Below, one piece after another: positions 1 to 7,523 of a stretch of 7,934 nucleotides of DNA. Origin of the DNA: Spirochaetaceae bacterium (GTDB lineage: Bacteria; Spirochaetota; Spirochaetia; DSM-2461); the NCBI GenBank assembly GCA_016342385.1, contig JAEINM010000177.1:1-7934 (forward strand), written 5' to 3'. Every line of letters starts with the position of its first letter. Position 1 is the first letter of the stretch. Both the position numbers and the translations under genes were made by a program. Under the pieces are notes generated by a model. It made no database searches, was not told the DNA's origin, and saw nothing but the letters and a program-made list of their open reading frames with translations.

Positions 1-34
1 TATTAAAGAAGTCTTTTTTTTATTTGAAAGATTA

Positions 35-1024
35 TTAAGGTGTGGTAACTTCTGCTTCTTCAGAATCTGAAGTAGAAGCGCTTGTATCCATCTTCTTACC
101 TTCCAGATACCTAAGGACCTGAAGATTCCCAAGTCTTTTAAGCTCGGCATTTCTTCTGGATTCTTCTCTGTCTGCAAGGATTCCCCAAGTAGCTTCATCA
201 TCAACATCTTTATCGATGTCATCTCTGACAGCCAGGTCATAGACTATTTTAATATCTTTTACATAAGATATAAAATCTCCACCTTCCTGCTGTGCATCTC
301 TGGTGAATAAAATTCCTTCAAGAGTTACTGCTGGAGTGTTCCTAGGATAGAGCGGGAAAGTGTTGAGTTCCCGGTTTCTTACCTGGGTAATGTAATTGGG
401 GTTATTCCACTGGAGTTCTCTCCAGCCATCGAAGTCGAGATAGCTCATAAAAATGGTCTGAACTTCCTCTTTGTCATCTCTTAACAGTACTGAAAAGCCC
501 ATAGGGAAATTTCTCCCCAGAACATTAGCCTTAACTGTCTTGATAACTCCGACATTTTTCACGACTCCGTAACCGTTGAACTGGTCACCTCTTTTTGCCT
601 CTTCATCTACTACGTTTGTTGCGTAAGCGGGGATTTCAAAGGGCGGTCTGACTATGGCATTGGAATTGAAAGTTCCCAGAGGAAAGTGTATTCGCACTCC
701 CATAATCTGTTCACCTGCAAATTTCGTTGCTTCATCACCGGTTATTACTGGCCTTACATAGGATTTACTATCATTAAGGACAGTTCTAGATGATGAACTA
801 AGTCTAACCTCCCAATTTGGAATGTAGAGAGAAGTCTGCATTGCAGCTTTTTCTTCATCCGTGTAACGCGTACCTGCAACGGAACTAAAATCCATCAGTG
901 TCGCTTTGTTCTGTCCCTGATAATCGTCCACCAGTTCGGCGAAATCGATAAGAACAGATTCTTCAGCAAATACTGATGAAACAAAAAATAATGCAATTCC
1001 CACTAATGCGAAGAACCGTTTCAT
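35..1024 (-). CDS. flaA: Periplasmic flagellar filament outer-layer (sheath) protein FlaA
   Basis: FlaA coats the FlaB core of the spirochaete periplasmic flagellum. The product is 329 residues, normal for the family (roughly 320-350). It opens with a Sec signal peptide (MKRFF, then a hydrophobic stretch ending SSVFA before EES), so the mature protein is periplasmic. The body is rich in beta-type, aromatic and acidic segments, with the FlaA-like stretches VRIHFPLGTFNSNAIVRPP and MSYLDFDGWRELQWNNPNY. The tail is an acidic, Ser/Thr-rich stretch. I chose the ATG at 1024: an in-frame ATG at 1039 exists, but the strong AAGGAG ribosome site lies inside that extension, six bases before 1024. The gene has its own consensus promoter, unlike the six packed genes upstream. 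Identification rests on overall sequence character and the amidase-GerMN neighbourhood. Which FlaA paralogue it is cannot be decided from this window. Confidence 0.9.
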   Translation of the reverse strand: MKRFFALVGIALFFVSSVFAEESVLIDFAELVDDYQGQNKATLMDFSSVAGTRYTDEEKAAMQTSLYIPNWEVRLSSSSRTVLNDSKSYVRPVITGDEATKFAGEQIMGVRIHFPLGTFNSNAIVRPPFEIPAYATNVVDEEAKRGDQFNGYGVVKNVGVIKTVKANVLGRNFPMGFSVLLRDDKEEVQTIFMSYLDFDGWRELQWNNPNYITQVRNRELNTFPLYPRNTPAVTLEGILFTRDAQQEGGDFISYVKDIKIVYDLAVRDDIDKDVDDEATWGILADREESRRNAELKRLGNLQVLRYLEGKKMDTSASTSDSEEAEVTTP

Positions 1025-1030
1025 TAAGTG

Positions 1031-1036
1031 CTCCTT
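1031..1036 (-). promoter_or_regulatory. Ribosome binding site of flaA (decides the start)
   Basis: AAGGAG on the minus strand sits six bases before the ATG at 1024. It overlaps the first codons of a longer in-frame reading (ATG AAG GAG ...). A strong site at ideal distance, followed at once by a signal peptide, argues that 1024 and not 1039 is the true start. Confidence 0.85.
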
Positions 1037-1078
1037 CATACTTTGTTTAAGTATAATTCTATTGGTCTCTTATAAAAA

Positions 1079-1121
1079 AATTATACAAAAGGAATTTGAT
1101 ATGTCAACTTTTTGTATAATT
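1079..1121. repeat. 12-bp perfect inverted repeat around the flaA promoter
   Basis: Arms AATTATACAAAA (1079-1090) and TTTTGTATAATT (1110-1121) are exact reverse complements separated by 19 bases. The downstream arm contains the flaA -10 hexamer. The -35 hexamer lies in the spacer, next to the other arm. The arms are AT-rich and no U-run follows a GC stem, so this is not a convincing rho-independent terminator for the GerMN gene. An operator for a dimeric repressor or a looping site is possible. A chance palindrome in AT-rich DNA is not excluded, although twelve matching pairs is long. Confidence 0.7.
1080..1107 (-). promoter_or_regulatory. Consensus sigma-70 promoter of flaA
   Basis: On the minus strand TTGACA (1107-1102) is followed after 16 bases by TATAAT (1085-1080). 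Both hexamers match the housekeeping sigma-70 consensus perfectly. Transcription should start near 1073, giving a leader of about 50 bases before the ATG at 1024. No sigma-28-type flagellar promoter was seen in the gap, which suggests housekeeping, high-level expression of this abundant sheath protein. A perfect inverted repeat overlaps the -10 element and brackets the -35, so the promoter may be regulated. Confidence 0.85.
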
Positions 1122-1133
1122 ATTTTAACATAA

Positions 1134-1625
1134 TTATTTTTCAGGCCGCCCGTTATAAAATGATGACTCGGGAATCTGACCGTCTACTGTAATATTAACG
1201 GTATGGATATGCTTAAAATTAAACATTACAGTTTTTTTTATTAAATTCATAATATCATCAAAATGCAGAAAGCTGTCTGAATCTGTTACAGCAATATCTA
1301 TTGAGAAATCAAGATACAGCTTATCACCCTTTAAAATGAGAGTGTTCAATCTTGTTTTTCGGGGTACGGCGTTATCGTAGAGTATATATTCCGGCCCCAG
1401 AAGTAATTCTTTAACGACTAGAGTGATATTCTCCGTTTCACTCTCATAAACAGGGAGATAACGGGTCTCTCCTTTTATCTCCCGGTTCATGTCATCGGGA
1501 AAAAAAAGAACTCTTCTTTCATATTTGTTTCCATTAAATAGAAAGAGTATCAGTGATAGTAAAAAAACAGCGATAAGAGCTGCAACGGGAATCCAGAATT
1601 TATTCATTGTTATATATTTATTCAT
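1134..1625 (-). CDS. Membrane-anchored GerMN-domain protein
   Basis: The product is 163 residues: a short cytoplasmic start (MNKYITMNKF), one membrane helix (about residues 10-30), then an extracytoplasmic domain. That domain carries GerMN-like features: LVVKELLLGP, the basic VPRKTRLNTL step, and LYLDFS. GerMN domains are best known from the spore germination protein GerM. In non-sporulating bacteria they occur in envelope proteins, and the molecular role is not firmly established. The start is the ATG at 1625, one base after the amidase stop (TAG A ATG), suggesting coupled translation; an AAAGGA site lies rather far upstream (13 bases). A TTG at 1661 and an ATG at 1607 are less likely alternatives. 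Placement between a peptidoglycan amidase and flaA suggests a role in the periplasm near the wall or flagella; that is inference. Confidence 0.75.
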   Translation of the reverse strand: MNKYITMNKFWIPVAALIAVFLLSLILFLFNGNKYERRVLFFPDDMNREIKGETRYLPVYESETENITLVVKELLLGPEYILYDNAVPRKTRLNTLILKGDKLYLDFSIDIAVTDSDSFLHFDDIMNLIKKTVMFNFKHIHTVNITVDGQIPESSFYNGRPEK

Positions 1626-1626
1626 T

Positions 1627-2664
1627 CTATCTGGTAAATCCTTTCTCTTCGAAGTAATCAATAAAATCGTTTATACCATTATAGAGTCCATTGGTCAGCT
1701 TCTTCAAGTAGTTTGTCTGCATCATTCTCAATGCTTCATCTTTATTAGTCACAAATCCCAATTCCACTAGAACTGCCGCCATCTTAGCATTGCGGACAAC
1801 AAACCACGACTCCTCTTTCAATCCCCGGTTGGGAACTGATCCGGGTAATTCTTTAGTCAGATTTTCGAGAATATTTTCTGCCAGGCGGATACTCTCCATG
1901 GAATATTGTTCTTCAAGAATGGAATTGACCACAGGAAGAACAGATTCATCACCGTCATAATCACTACTGCTGATGACCTGTCTTCTGTAGTTCTTCGGCA
2001 GATACCAGACTTCATATCCCTCGGCATGAGGATTGAGAGAGGCATTTACATGAACGGCTATAAATAGAATCCCCTCTTTTGGTTCAACCACAATATTATT
2101 GGCCATAAGAACTCTATCTTCGAGAGTGGGAAATGTATCGTCAGATCTGGTCAGCATGATCTTTTTATCGGGATACTTCCGGATAAGCATATCAGCCAGT
2201 CGGAGAGAAACATCAAGTACAATATTTTTTTCCTGTACAACTACGGGCACACCATTTATATACACAGTTGAGACAGTACCAGGATCTTTACCTCCATGGC
2301 CGGGATCGATTAATATGACTCCCACATTGAATGGATCATCTTTTTCTATTTGTTCTCCAAAAAAACTGAGCACACTTATGGCAGCTTCTTCAGAAAAGAT
2401 TAAAATACCATTTTCCTTTAGAACAGTTCCCGTAGTAATCTTCGTCGAGTAATCACAAATCATCCACGGATTATCCAGACCAAAACTTATGGATTTTTCT
2501 CCTTTTTCCAATAAGCCCATCTTACTATAGGGCTCCCATTTTAATGTAGAGCCGGTTCTTTTCAGAAGCTCGTTAATTGATAATGACTGGCTGAATAGTA
2601 CAGATGAGACGATCAATATAGATAATGTTAAGAATCTTTTACGGTTTACAGCAAAATCTATCAA
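1627..2664 (-). CDS. Exported N-acetylmuramoyl-L-alanine amidase (Amidase_3, AmiC type)
   Basis: This zinc enzyme cleaves the amide bond between N-acetylmuramic acid and the stem peptide of peptidoglycan. The product is 345 residues: an N-terminal signal or anchor segment (RKRFLTLSILIVSSVLFSQS), a region of about 80 residues I do not recognise, then the catalytic domain from about residue 113. Amidase_3 motifs are complete: LIDPGHGGKDPGT (His123), the QEKN glutamate (Glu145), LTRSDD...LEDRV, AVHVNAS (His205) and LVELGFVTN (Glu301). Zinc ligands and catalytic glutamate therefore appear intact. The start is a TTG at 2664 preceded by AGGGGGG, with no in-frame ATG nearby that keeps the signal segment. 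It overlaps the ATP-grasp gene by 26 bases and is followed after one base by the GerMN gene. Likely roles are septum splitting or wall remodelling; a link to flagellar passage is inference. Confidence 0.93.
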   Translation of the reverse strand: MIDFAVNRKRFLTLSILIVSSVLFSQSLSINELLKRTGSTLKWEPYSKMGLLEKGEKSISFGLDNPWMICDYSTKITTGTVLKENGILIFSEEAAISVLSFFGEQIEKDDPFNVGVILIDPGHGGKDPGTVSTVYINGVPVVVQEKNIVLDVSLRLADMLIRKYPDKKIMLTRSDDTFPTLEDRVLMANNIVVEPKEGILFIAVHVNASLNPHAEGYEVWYLPKNYRRQVISSSDYDGDESVLPVVNSILEEQYSMESIRLAENILENLTKELPGSVPNRGLKEESWFVVRNAKMAAVLVELGFVTNKDEALRMMQTNYLKKLTNGLYNGINDFIDYFEEKGFTR

Positions 2665-4198
2665 AAAACCACAATCCCCCCTGAATACTTCCCTTAATAA
2701 TTGATCTCCAGAAAAAGGCCTCAGCTTTCAAATCGGCAATATGATCGCTTTCCTCCATTCCGGTGATCTCAAGAATACGCTCAAATACGTCTATGAGTTT
2801 TCTTCCCTGCCAGTCACAGGCTGTTTCATAACGGATATCCGGGAGTCGCACCGGTTTGTAATCGGGAAACTGTACATTTTCATAGGTAAAATCGACAGAG
2901 GAGATAAGTTCTTCATAGGTAGAGATATTATAGGAATTATTCAGAGCAAAGGCATCGGGGGGCCAGCTCCCCCCATGATAGAGAAACTCACCTGTTCTGT
3001 TATCTTTTTCATCGAGTCGAATAAGGACTTTTGCACAAGCTGTCTCTGCTGATTCTACCGCTTTATTCCGGATCTTGTGAACACTGATTATATTACCGCA
3101 TTTTTCCACATTATTCATGGGGAATTCGACATTATCCCCTTCTTCCACACGGAGAAATAAATCGTGAACAAACTCGGTGCTATAGGCCTCTTCAATATTT
3201 TCTATTGATTTCGCTTTACCCGGGATGGATAAAAAAGCCCTTTCTGCCGCCGTGTTTTCATATGTTCCATCATAAGGTTGCGGATTTAAACCCATGGCAA
3301 TATACATAGCGCCTTTTGTCGATTCGATCATGCTTGCTTTCGGAAATGTCCACCCCGACATATATCCTCCGGACAACCGGGCAGCGATTTCTCCAATAAC
3401 AGGTCCTGTTCCGGAATATATGATATCTCCTTTGGCAGCACCATTATCTATTCCGAGAGCTTCGATCCCTTTTTTGAACTCATTTTCAATCTCTTTCTGC
3501 TTTTCAGTATCCAGATCGGCGGGCATGGTATGACCCATCTCAATAAAACAGGGAGGGAAAAATATATGACGGATAGCCAATCCGTAAATGGTGATATCCC
3601 CTTTATTGACAAGGGCATCGACAGAATATTCTTCTCCTGAGATAAATTCTTCCACAATAGCTCGGTCGGTCCTGGAATGACTGATTGCATTGTCTACAGC
3701 TCCTTCCAGTTGAGACAGGTCATCAATTCTTATCACTCCTCTGGCCCCCATACTATCTACAGGCTTGACCACCAGAGGGAAATTCAGAGAGGCGACTTCC
3801 CTTTCAAAATCCATTTCTCCAGATAGTTCAACAAAGTCGGGAGAGGAAACACCATGATTTTTGAAGCAGCTTCTCATTCGTATTTTATCTGTTGCATTAA
3901 GGGCTGTCTGATAAGAGATTCCCGGCAGTCCCAGTCTTTCAGCGATCCAGGCGACCGAAGCGGAAAAATCTGTCCCTGCTGTGAAGACACCATTAAGTCC
4001 TTCTTTATCCTTAATTTCTCTTGCGGCATCTTCCAGACCGGAAAGATCTTTCAGATCAATATGAAGAAATCGATCGACATCACCGACTGCAGGAGCCTCT
4101 TTATTTCCATCGGCGCAGATCACAGTCCACCCTTCTTCTTTTGCAATTCTAATAGCCGGAACCTGCATAATCCCGGCACCCAATATCAGTATTGTCAT
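2639..4198 (-). CDS. ATP-grasp ligase with C-terminal extension
   Basis: ATP-grasp enzymes form an acyl-phosphate on a carboxylate and join it to an amine or similar nucleophile. The 519-residue product starts with a Rossmann-like preATP-grasp domain (ILILGAG at 3-9, CAD at 28-30). The ATP-grasp fold follows: FPLVVKPVDSMGARGV (Lys145), IVEEFISGEEYSVD (Glu183/184) and the metal/catalytic segment GPVIGEIAARLSGG (Glu270, Arg274). Residues about 340-395 (FLRVEEGDNVEFP... KCGNIISVH) resemble the C-terminal lobe of the amino-acid-ligase type. The last 110 residues or so match nothing I recognise. The start ATG overlaps the stop of the preceding gene (ATGA), so the two are tightly coupled. In this cluster it may attach an amino acid or other acid to a sugar. 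The substrate cannot be told from sequence, and an unrelated carboxylate-amine ligase role remains possible. Confidence 0.85.
   Translation of the reverse strand: MTILILGAGIMQVPAIRIAKEEGWTVICADGNKEAPAVGDVDRFLHIDLKDLSGLEDAAREIKDKEGLNGVFTAGTDFSASVAWIAERLGLPGISYQTALNATDKIRMRSCFKNHGVSSPDFVELSGEMDFEREVASLNFPLVVKPVDSMGARGVIRIDDLSQLEGAVDNAISHSRTDRAIVEEFISGEEYSVDALVNKGDITIYGLAIRHIFFPPCFIEMGHTMPADLDTEKQKEIENEFKKGIEALGIDNGAAKGDIIYSGTGPVIGEIAARLSGGYMSGWTFPKASMIESTKGAMYIAMGLNPQPYDGTYENTAAERAFLSIPGKAKSIENIEEAYSTEFVHDLFLRVEEGDNVEFPMNNVEKCGNIISVHKIRNKAVESAETACAKVLIRLDEKDNRTGEFLYHGGSWPPDAFALNNSYNISTYEELISSVDFTYENVQFPDYKPVRLPDIRYETACDWQGRKLIDVFERILEITGMEESDHIADLKAEAFFWRSIIKGSIQGGLWFFDRFCCKP
2676..2682 (-). 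promoter_or_regulatory. Ribosome binding site of the amidase gene
   Basis: AGGGGGG on the minus strand lies 11 bases before the TTG at 2664, inside the end of the ATP-grasp gene. It is the only purine-rich site close enough to serve this reading frame. It supports the unusual TTG start and the overlap of the two genes. Confidence 0.6.
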
Positions 4199-6573
4199 AA
4201 TTCACTCACTTTTACGGCATATATTTCAAAAGTATCTCCAAGTCTTTTAATCCGACTTGCCATAGTTAGAAAAAATCGTCCTATCTTCCTCTTTACCAGA
4301 AAAGAAGGGAATCTTTCCGGATGATGACCGGTAATCCTTTTTCTGAATATCTTGAAACCATAGAGGTCCAGTATCTTCTGACTGTTCGCCGGTTCCCATA
4401 TTGTGTAATGATCATCAGGGCTTTGAAATAAAAAGTCAATCAGATTCTTCTTCGCCGAGACTCCGCTTCCACTGGGAGTGGAAAAGGCAAAGATTCCTCC
4501 CGGAGCAAGCAGGGTATTCACTTTTTTAAGAATGACAGACAAATCTGTAAAATGCTCTATAACATACCACATGGTGATGACATCAAATTTTTCCATATGC
4601 CAGGATCGGGGAATTGCAAAGTCCTCAAATCTTACGGCTGAAACAGGAAAACCGAGTTCATTCTGAACATATGCAGCAGCATCAGAGGAAATATCTGTAC
4701 CATAAGGTATTAATCCGTTCTCCTGTGATTTTTTTAAAAAAGGGCCATAAGCGCAGCCGATATCCAGAAGGGATAAATCCTTTTTTTTTCTTTCTGTGAT
4801 AATATCTAATCTCTGCTGAGCCAACTGGGCGATCTGTTCGAAATCATCGAGGTATGTTTTGCCATATTGATTTTCATATTGATTGAAAAAATACTCTTTA
4901 TTGTAGGAAACTTTATTTTTACTGAAATTCAGCATATAGATCATTCGGCACTGATCACACCTGACGTAAGTTTTGTATTTATACCTGGAGATAACTGTAA
5001 AAGGAGTTCCTGAGCAGACCGGACAGGAGTTAACTGATAAGTCGAGGCTATTAATATGTTCGGCCAGACTGATTTCCTCTTTAGGCAGTTTCACAACTTC
5101 AACTGTCGAAGGATTCTCAATAAAAGCCTGTATTTTATCACTCATTTCCCAGCGATTACCTGCCGAAAAAAACCCGCTGATTCGACTCAGGTCTTCATGA
5201 TAATCTGATGGATTGATTAGAAAGACCGGAATTTCAAGAGAACTGGCTTCATAGGCCGTGATTCCAAAGGAACATATTAGGCCGCAATAAAATGGGAGTA
5301 GATCTCGGAGATTCGGAATATTTCTCAATACTGTGAATCGGGAATCTGGTTCTGTTCCTGTATAAAGCGGTCCTAATAAAATGTGCAGTTCGGGAATGAG
5401 GTATTTATAACGGCTCATTATTAGATTACAAAATTTTTCCGTTAAGCCCGAGGGATCCTCTCCTCCGAATGTTACAAGGATTTTCCCGTTTTTCTCCGCC
5501 TTCTGTTCCGAAGGTAATTCGAGAAAGGAGATAGACCGGATATTGGGTAATGAGAATTTATGAGGAAGGGGAAGTATATCGATTAAGTAGGGGATCTTAT
5601 CACGATAGGGTCCTCCTTCATCGATGGCTATACAATTATTGTCCTTGAGACTGTTGTTATATAGGCATTCATCGATAGATCTTGTGTCAACAATTATTTT
5701 TTTGTATCTTTCTAGACCAGTCAGTGAACTTGTAATCTGATGTTTATCAAAATCATGTAGCAGGGGTTCCAGCCGCTTTCTATGAGCCTCATCGATATAG
5801 AGAAAAACATTTCCTTCAAGCCTACCCGATAATGACATCATTCTCTTGAAGTGTCCGGTTCCATTACCCTCCCCTGTCGAGGGGATTAAAAGGATATCCT
5901 GCTTCAGATACTCTACCAGCTCTTCGATCAGGACAGGTCGTTTCTTATAAATACAAGAATAAATCTCTTTGATTTTTTTCAAGTCTTCCGGCGTGTCTAA
6001 GGAGACTTTATCTTTAAGTAAATATTTTCGGGGCACCTGGTGAATATTCAATGAAAAAACTCCGGGGTTTTTATAAATCCAGGGCGTAACATGTTCATGG
6101 TCATACTTATTATCGGTCTCTTTAAGAGCCTGTTTCAGGACCCGTGCTTCAACAATTTCCACACCGGTTCCCAGGGGAGCATCAGTCCAGTTGGAATAAT
6201 CCACCCCGAGGAGAAAATGCTCATCCAGAACTTCATTGGCAATGGATGCAGAGACAAGAGGATTATCTCCGGTTGCTCTGATTATAGTCCCTATATTATA
6301 GGCATCTGCAGCCTGGACGAATCTCAGCAGAACATCATCCTTAGGGCCGCAAAAGATTTTAAAACCCCACTTGGCCGCAAGAGGTTTCAGTCTTTCAAGA
6401 CATTCCTCAGTTGTCAGAAGAAGAAAAAGATCTCCATGGACTTCACAGAGAGCTCTCATGGCATGTTCAATGATTGTCATATCTTCAATGGTTATCAGGG
6501 CCTTCTCGGGCAACCTGGCGGAATCCAATCGAACCTGCAGACAGACAGCTGTCACGACTCTTCGCCATCCCAT
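4195..6573 (-). CDS. Three-part protein: SpsF-like nucleotidyltransferase, PseG/SpsG-like domain, SAM methyltransferase
   Basis: The 792-residue product joins three enzyme-like domains. Residues 8-225 resemble the SpsF/CMP-sugar transferase family: LQVRLDSARLPEKAL, RATGDNPLV (Asp103), HEHVTPWIY and SLDTPEDL. Residues about 228-505 resemble PseG/SpsG GT-B proteins: GTGHFKRM (His241, at the position of the proposed PseG catalytic histidine), IVDTRSID, ILVTFGGEDPSG and SFGITAYEASSLEIP. Residues 517-542 form a zinc ribbon (CPVC...CDQC). Residues 600-745 are a class I SAM methyltransferase: LLDIGCAYGPFL, GTDIS, FDVITMWYVIEHF, LLAPGGIFAFSTPS. Together these suggest activation, processing and methylation of an unusual sugar in the cytoplasm. 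The ATG at 6573 overlaps the glycosyltransferase gene by 22 bases. A GTG at 6555 (GTGA overlap with its stop) would begin MTAVCLQVR, closer to the usual SpsF start, and is a real alternative. Domain calls are strong; the sugar is unknown. Confidence 0.9.
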   Translation of the reverse strand: MGWRRVVTAVCLQVRLDSARLPEKALITIEDMTIIEHAMRALCEVHGDLFLLLTTEECLERLKPLAAKWGFKIFCGPKDDVLLRFVQAADAYNIGTIIRATGDNPLVSASIANEVLDEHFLLGVDYSNWTDAPLGTGVEIVEARVLKQALKETDNKYDHEHVTPWIYKNPGVFSLNIHQVPRKYLLKDKVSLDTPEDLKKIKEIYSCIYKKRPVLIEELVEYLKQDILLIPSTGEGNGTGHFKRMMSLSGRLEGNVFLYIDEAHRKRLEPLLHDFDKHQITSSLTGLERYKKIIVDTRSIDECLYNNSLKDNNCIAIDEGGPYRDKIPYLIDILPLPHKFSLPNIRSISFLELPSEQKAEKNGKILVTFGGEDPSGLTEKFCNLIMSRYKYLIPELHILLGPLYTGTEPDSRFTVLRNIPNLRDLLPFYCGLICSFGITAYEASSLEIPVFLINPSDYHEDLSRISGFFSAGNRWEMSDKIQAFIENPSTVEVVKLPKEEISLAEHINSLDLSVNSCPVCSGTPFTVISRYKYKTYVRCDQCRMIYMLNFSKNKVSYNKEYFFNQYENQYGKTYLDDFEQIAQLAQQRLDIITERKKKDLSLLDIGCAYGPFLKKSQENGLIPYGTDISSDAAAYVQNELGFPVSAVRFEDFAIPRSWHMEKFDVITMWYVIEHFTDLSVILKKVNTLLAPGGIFAFSTPSGSGVSAKKNLIDFLFQSPDDHYTIWEPANSQKILDLYGFKIFRKRITGHHPERFPSFLVKRKIGRFFLTMASRIKRLGDTFEIYAVKVSEL
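4781..4789 (-). repeat. A9 homopolymer in the methyltransferase part of the fusion gene
   Basis: Nine adenines on the coding strand (codons AGA AAA AAA AAG for RKKK, residues 595-598) lie between the zinc ribbon and SAM motif I. They contain A AAA AAG in the correct phase for -1 slippage, and GG follows. Either frame change meets a stop soon after (about 33 codons in the -1 frame, about 15 in the +1 frame). The first two domains would be kept and the methyltransferase lost. Whether slippage occurs is unknown; such runs also arise by chance in AT-rich lysine codons. Confidence 0.5.
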
Positions 6574-7523
6574 AATTCGGTGATACTTCCGGCATCACAT
6601 TTAAAGCGGTACTTATTCTGCTTAACCCATCGGCGAATCTGTTTATATTCCGAAATGGAACTGAATAAAGAACTTCCCGTACCGACCCAATAGGAAAAAA
6701 ACCGTATTATGGGGAGATATCCCGTATCGCCGGTAAAACGGATAGCCAGATTTTTCAGAAAGAACAGTTTATAATTTTCATCTACAGTTGTATCTTCAAA
6801 AGGGATTTCATTCTGATAATTTATTTTTATTGAAGTGTTGGCCAGGATTTTTTCTCCCCACATGTGACACCGGAACCCAAAGTCCATTTTCTGCCAGAAA
6901 GAATTTTTTAATAATGGATCATAACCACCGGAGAGAAGGAATTTATCATGATCATAAATACCACAATAATCAAAGGGATAAATGGCGGCCATATCTTTTC
7001 GAACAGCTGTCAGAGGAATGACTTCAATACCTCCACCTTTAATAAATGCCGGAGCAAAACATGAAGGTACTGTTTCATTTTTTCCATTCTGCAGCAGAGG
7101 AACTGTGCAGAGATTTTCTCTATCGGAAATTTTTTCAAGGACTCTGGAAGAAATAGAAGAGGCTTTCAAATGCATATCATTCCACAGGACAAAAACATAG
7201 CGCCCCACAGCTTCTTTTATTCCGATATTGACTCTTTCCCCACTGGAGATATCTTCCTGAAGAAGAACAAATCGCAATTCCCCATGTTTTCTCGACAGTA
7301 GTTCCAGGTCATAGGAGACCGACGGGGGTTCTATGGAAATGACCTCGACAGCACCAAGACCTGTCAGTTCATCAAAGAGATCTCTCCGGAAGGGTCGGCC
7401 TCCTCTGTTGAGTAAAACTATAGAGAGACCTCTTTTTTCTTTTTTTTCCCGGTCGAGACGGGTTCCACCGATTACGGTATAATCTGTATTTATTGGTTTA
7501 GAAATTATAGGTATAGTACTCAT
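6552..7523 (-). CDS. Family-2-like glycosyltransferase (GT-A fold)
   Basis: The 323-residue product has the layout of an inverting GT-A glycosyltransferase. It has a beta-strand start (GLSIVLLNRGG), then SGERVNIGIKEAVGRYVFVLWND, equivalent to the N-x-G/A...G-Y-hhhL-x-D segment that positions the sugar nucleotide. Later come LLSGGYDPLL and FWQKMDFGFRCHMWGEKI, the acceptor-side region with the usual D-x-G-x-R and W-G-x-K-I elements. The metal-binding DxD is present only as WND, a variant. The first 32 residues are polar and may not belong to the fold. No membrane helix is obvious, so it should act in the cytoplasm. I chose the ATG at 7523, with GAGAG close upstream; a GTG immediately before it (7526) is possible. 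It overlaps the SPASM gene by 26 bases and the fusion gene by 22. Donor and acceptor are unknown; the cluster suggests an unusual sugar. Confidence 0.78.
   Translation of the reverse strand: MSTIPIISKPINTDYTVIGGTRLDREKKEKRGLSIVLLNRGGRPFRRDLFDELTGLGAVEVISIEPPSVSYDLELLSRKHGELRFVLLQEDISSGERVNIGIKEAVGRYVFVLWNDMHLKASSISSRVLEKISDRENLCTVPLLQNGKNETVPSCFAPAFIKGGGIEVIPLTAVRKDMAAIYPFDYCGIYDHDKFLLSGGYDPLLKNSFWQKMDFGFRCHMWGEKILANTSIKINYQNEIPFEDTTVDENYKLFFLKNLAIRFTGDTGYLPIIRFFSYWVGTGSSLFSSISEYKQIRRWVKQNKYRFKCDAGSITELWDGEES

Noticed and set aside
1..34. Possible terminator after flaA
   Set aside because: Only a 5-bp AAAGA/TCTTT pairing with a 2-base loop is visible, and the T-run is on the plus strand, the wrong side for flaA. 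The region is cut by the window edge.
1096..1120. Possible plus-strand promoter using TTGATA and the second TATAAT inside the inverted repeat
   Set aside because: The spacing between the hexamers is only 13 bases, too short for sigma-70, and it would read antisense into the GerMN gene. The TATAAT copy is explained by the palindrome.
1079..1121. Inverted repeat as a rho-independent terminator for the upstream operon
   Set aside because: The stem is almost entirely A/T, the loop is 19 bases, and the repeat coincides with promoter hexamers, so an operator or chance palindrome is likelier.
1626..1661. Longer GerMN start at TTG 1661
   Set aside because: It would add 12 polar residues overlapping the amidase end with no good ribosome site; the ATG at 1625 directly after the amidase stop is simpler.
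3854..4324. Plus-strand open frame of 156 codons opposite the ATP-grasp gene
   Set aside because: Shadow of the well-supported minus-strand genes; no motif or plausible ribosome site supports it.
6091..6693. Plus-strand open frame of 200 codons opposite the fusion and glycosyltransferase genes
   Set aside because: It lies antisense to two genes with clear conserved motifs; its translation is low-complexity, Cys/Ser/Phe-rich and shows no recognisable domain.
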